DNA of 20,415 nt from the IMG/VR virus record IMGVR_UViG_3300013133_000087, positions 1 to 20,415 of that record; one strand, given 5' to 3'. This document shows positions 18,475-20,415 of this stretch, one piece after another; the stretch's first letter is position 1; every line of letters starts with the position of its first letter. This stretch comes from a virus. The notes under the pieces are model-generated. The model was not told where the DNA came from, searched no databases, and was given only the letters and a program-made list of their open reading frames with translations. Position numbers and translations under genes: made by a program.

Positions 18475-19077
18475 TCACCAAAAGGGTCTTAATTTGAGAT
18501 ATCTTTCGAAATCTAATTGGGAGGAAACCTTGATCTGTTTTCCTTGGAAGTACCAATCTTTAGTACCATCCGGCCATTCAACGGCAGGACCGTCTACTCG
18601 GTGTAATTGATTATGTTGCAACCATTCTTTAGTTCCATTGAAAAGTTCAATCGCTGGACCATCTTCTCGATGAAGTTGGCCATGTTGAATCCAATATTTA
18701 TCTCCATTAGCATATTCTATGGATGGTCCATCTTCTCGATGACGTTTTCCATGTTGAAACCATTCTTTAGTTCCATCAGCATACTCAATGGCTGGACCGT
18801 CTACTCTGTGTAATTGACCATGTTGGTACCATTTTTTAGCTCCATCAGCTAACTCGACAGCTGGACTGTCTACTCGATGCAAGTGACCATGTTGATACCA
18901 CCATTTATTTCCATTAGCATCTTCAGCTGCCGGACCATCTTCTCGATGTTTTTTACCATGTTGATACCATTCTTTAGCTCCATTAGCATATTCAATGGCA
19001 GGGCCATCGTCTCGGTGGAATTGATGTTGATCATTAAGCCAGTATTTATTACCATCTTTATCAATTTGGGGATTCAT
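18475..19077 (-). CDS. MORN-like repeat protein, 200 aa
   Basis: N-terminal cap MNPQIDKDGNKYWLNDQHQF, then seven repeats of 23 residues (WYQHGxxHRxDGPAxExAxGxK with changes such as WFQHGKRHREDG and WLQHNQLHRVDG), then cap GKQIKVSSQLDFERYLKLRP ending FW and TGA. It is the longest complete member of the array. Repeat number differs between members, as expected from unequal recombination. Role unknown; repeats of this kind usually form a beta-hairpin solenoid for binding. Confidence 0.9.
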   Translation of the reverse strand: MNPQIDKDGNKYWLNDQHQFHRDDGPAIEYANGAKEWYQHGKKHREDGPAAEDANGNKWWYQHGHLHRVDSPAVELADGAKKWYQHGQLHRVDGPAIEYADGTKEWFQHGKRHREDGPSIEYANGDKYWIQHGQLHREDGPAIELFNGTKEWLQHNQLHRVDGPAVEWPDGTKDWYFQGKQIKVSSQLDFERYLKLRPFW

Positions 19078-19081
19078 TGTT

Positions 19082-19408
19082 TCACCAGAAGGCTTTCAGT
19101 TTGAGGAGTCGTTCAAATTCTAATTGGGAGGAGACCTCGATATATTTTCCTTGGAAGTGCCAATATTGCAGGCCATCATCATAGATGGTGGCAGGACCAT
19201 CTACTCGATGACGTTTTCCATGTTGATACCAGAATTTATCTCCATCAGCATCTTCAATCGCTGGGCCATCTTCTCGATGAAGATTGCCATGTTGATACCA
19301 CCACTTATCTCCATTAGCCCATTCAACCGCTGGGCCATCCTCTTGATTTAGTAGGTCTTGGTCATTGTACCAGAATTTGTTGCCAAGGCGATCAGTTTTA
19401 GTATACAT
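19082..19408 (-). CDS. MORN-like repeat protein, 108 aa
   Basis: Cap MYTKTDRLGNKFWYNDQDLL, three repeats (WYQHGNLHREDG, WYQHGKRHRVDG among them), cap GKYIEVSSQLEFERLLKLKA ending FW, TGA. It lies four bases before the 200-residue member. The conserved last codons TTC-TGG-TGA supply GGTGA as ribosome site for the next gene, so the array can be translated in series. Its cap is nearly the same as that of the next copy upstream. Confidence 0.88.
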   Translation of the reverse strand: MYTKTDRLGNKFWYNDQDLLNQEDGPAVEWANGDKWWYQHGNLHREDGPAIEDADGDKFWYQHGKRHRVDGPATIYDDGLQYWHFQGKYIEVSSQLEFERLLKLKAFW

Positions 19409-19412
19409 AGTT

Positions 19413-19739
19413 TTACCAGAAAGCTTTTAGTTTGAGATAGCGTTCAAATTCTTGTTGTGATTTGACGTTGATTAATTGTCCTTGCAAGAACCATTCTTTA
19501 GATCCATTAGCATATTCAACCGCTGGACCATCTTCTCGATGCAATTTATCATATTGATACCAAAATTTATCCCCACTAGCCAATTCTACCGCTGGACCAT
19601 CTTCTCGATGACATTGATCATGTTGATACCAAGCTTTAGATCCAACAGAATATTCAATGGCTGGGCCATCGTCTTGGTGGAGCTGTTGTTGGTCATTATA
19701 ATATCTTTTGTTACCATTTTGGTCAGTTTTGGTGTACAT
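19413..19739 (-). CDS. MORN-like repeat protein, 108 aa
   Basis: Cap MYTKTDQNGNKRYYNDQQQL, three repeats (WYQHDQCHREDG, WYQYDKLHREDG), then WFLQGQLINVKSQQEFERYL ending KLKAFW and TAA. Same length as its downstream neighbour, from which it differs mostly at repeat positions facing outwards in such solenoids (inference). Confidence 0.88.
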   Translation of the reverse strand: MYTKTDQNGNKRYYNDQQQLHQDDGPAIEYSVGSKAWYQHDQCHREDGPAVELASGDKFWYQYDKLHREDGPAVEYANGSKEWFLQGQLINVKSQQEFERYLKLKAFW

Positions 19740-19743
19740 CTTT

Positions 19744-20415
19744 TTACCAGAAAGCTTTTAGTTTGAGATATCTTTCGAATTCTTGTTGGGATTTAACATT
19801 AATTTGTTTTCCTCTGATGTACCATTCTTGGTCACCATTAGAATGAATCATGGCTGGACCATTATCTCGATGTCGTTTGCCATGTTGATACCAATGTTTA
19901 GTTCCATTAGTCCATTCATGGGAGGATACCTCGATCTGTTTTCCTTGGAAGTACCAATATAGGTTATTATTAGGATGGATGATAGCGGGACCATCTAATC
20001 GATGTAATTGACCATGTTGGTACCATTCTTTGGTTCCATCAGCATGCTCAACTGCTGGGCCATCATCTCGATGTAGTTCTCCATGTTGAAGCCATTCTTT
20101 AGATCCATTAGCTTCTTCAACCGCTGGACCATCTACTCGATGATATTGATCATGTTGATACCATTCTTTGGTTCCATCAGCATCTTCAATTGCTGGACCA
20201 TCATCTCGATGACGTTTACCATCTTGATACCAAATTTTAGTTCCATTAGCATCTTCAATCGCTGGGCCATCTTCTCGATGACGTTTTCCATGTTGATACC
20301 AATATTTATCTCCATTAGCATCTTCAACAGCAGGGCCATCTTCTCGATGAAGTTTGCCATGTTGATACCACTCTTTAGATCCATCAGCATACTCAATGGC
20401 TGGACCCTCTTCTCG
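19744..20415 (-). CDS. MORN-like repeat protein, partial, with internal fusion scar
   Basis: An open frame of 224 codons runs from the right edge to TAA 19744. It holds at least six regular repeats, then YWYFQGKQIEVSSH, which is the start of a C-terminal cap, but instead of ending it continues EWTNGTKHWYQHGKRHRDNG and a second, complete cap GKQINVKSQQEFERYLKLKA ending FW. I read this as two MORN genes fused by deletion inside the first cap. The start lies outside the window. Confidence 0.85.
   Translation of the reverse strand, partial: REEGPAIEYADGSKEWYQHGKLHREDGPAVEDANGDKYWYQHGKRHREDGPAIEDANGTKIWYQDGKRHRDDGPAIEDADGTKEWYQHDQYHRVDGPAVEEANGSKEWLQHGELHRDDGPAVEHADGTKEWYQHGQLHRLDGPAIIHPNNNLYWYFQGKQIEVSSHEWTNGTKHWYQHGKRHRDNGPAMIHSNGDQEWYIRGKQINVKSQQEFERYLKLKAFW

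Larger units (their letters stand above)
18475..20415 (-). repeat. Array of 69-bp MORN coding repeats
   Basis: The DNA of the four right-hand MORN genes is built of 69-bp units; CCATGTTGATACCA and CTTCTCGATGA recur many times on the plus strand. The array is open at the window's right edge. Confidence 0.88.

Overview
The window reads as part of a large tailed-bacteriophage genome, probably a lytic myovirus-type phage. The evidence is a recombination/replication module (a RecA/UvsX-type recombinase, a gp32-like single-stranded DNA-binding protein, RuvC-type resolvase, DnaJ, a Toprim primase), a small sigma-70 region-4 protein that looks like a phage sigma factor, and two kinds of homing endonuclease. 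Gene packing is tight and every supported gene lies on the minus strand, so transcription runs from high to low coordinates. The host cannot be named from the sequence.

Layout. (1) 1-10.4 kb, AT-rich: a partial gene, two proteins of unknown function, a tandem-HNH endonuclease, the sigma-like protein, a GIY-YIG endonuclease, primase core, zinc-ribbon protein, DnaJ, RuvC, a terminator, ssDNA-binding protein, two small unknowns, recombinase and one MORN-like repeat protein. (2) About 10.5-17.6 kb, visibly richer in G+C and different in style: very small genes, each flanked by a conserved 12-nt element (minus-strand core CCTAGCGACTAA) present in 19 copies. The element sits between genes, usually supplies the stop codon of the gene before it, and is followed by a Shine-Dalgarno sequence and the next start. 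The block also holds a complete type II hammerhead ribozyme, four shortened tRNA-like elements and many hairpins. (3) About 15.2-17.96 kb: at least fourteen sequences matching the sigma-54 promoter form TGG-Y-A-N6-7-TTGCW, on both strands, densest at 17.6-17.9 kb and next to a phased A-tract repeat. (4) 18.5-20.4 kb, AT-rich: a tandem array of paralogous MORN-like repeat genes that continues past the window edge.

The G+C-richer block looks like a foreign cassette placed inside the MORN gene family. At its left end the first 12-nt element abuts a severed MORN-gene C terminus (10470-10511); at its right end lie the sigma-54-like array and more MORN genes. Inside it are signs of ongoing rearrangement: duplicated elements, a membrane-peptide gene duplicated and then truncated at the element, an in-frame TGA and an in-frame TAA in two otherwise conserved reading frames, and a 73-bp local inversion that flips the first codons of a MORN gene while keeping the frame open.

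Most noteworthy: the hammerhead ribozyme (13328-13374), the stop/start-associated repeat system, the sigma-54-like promoter array and the frame-preserving inversion (15895-15967).
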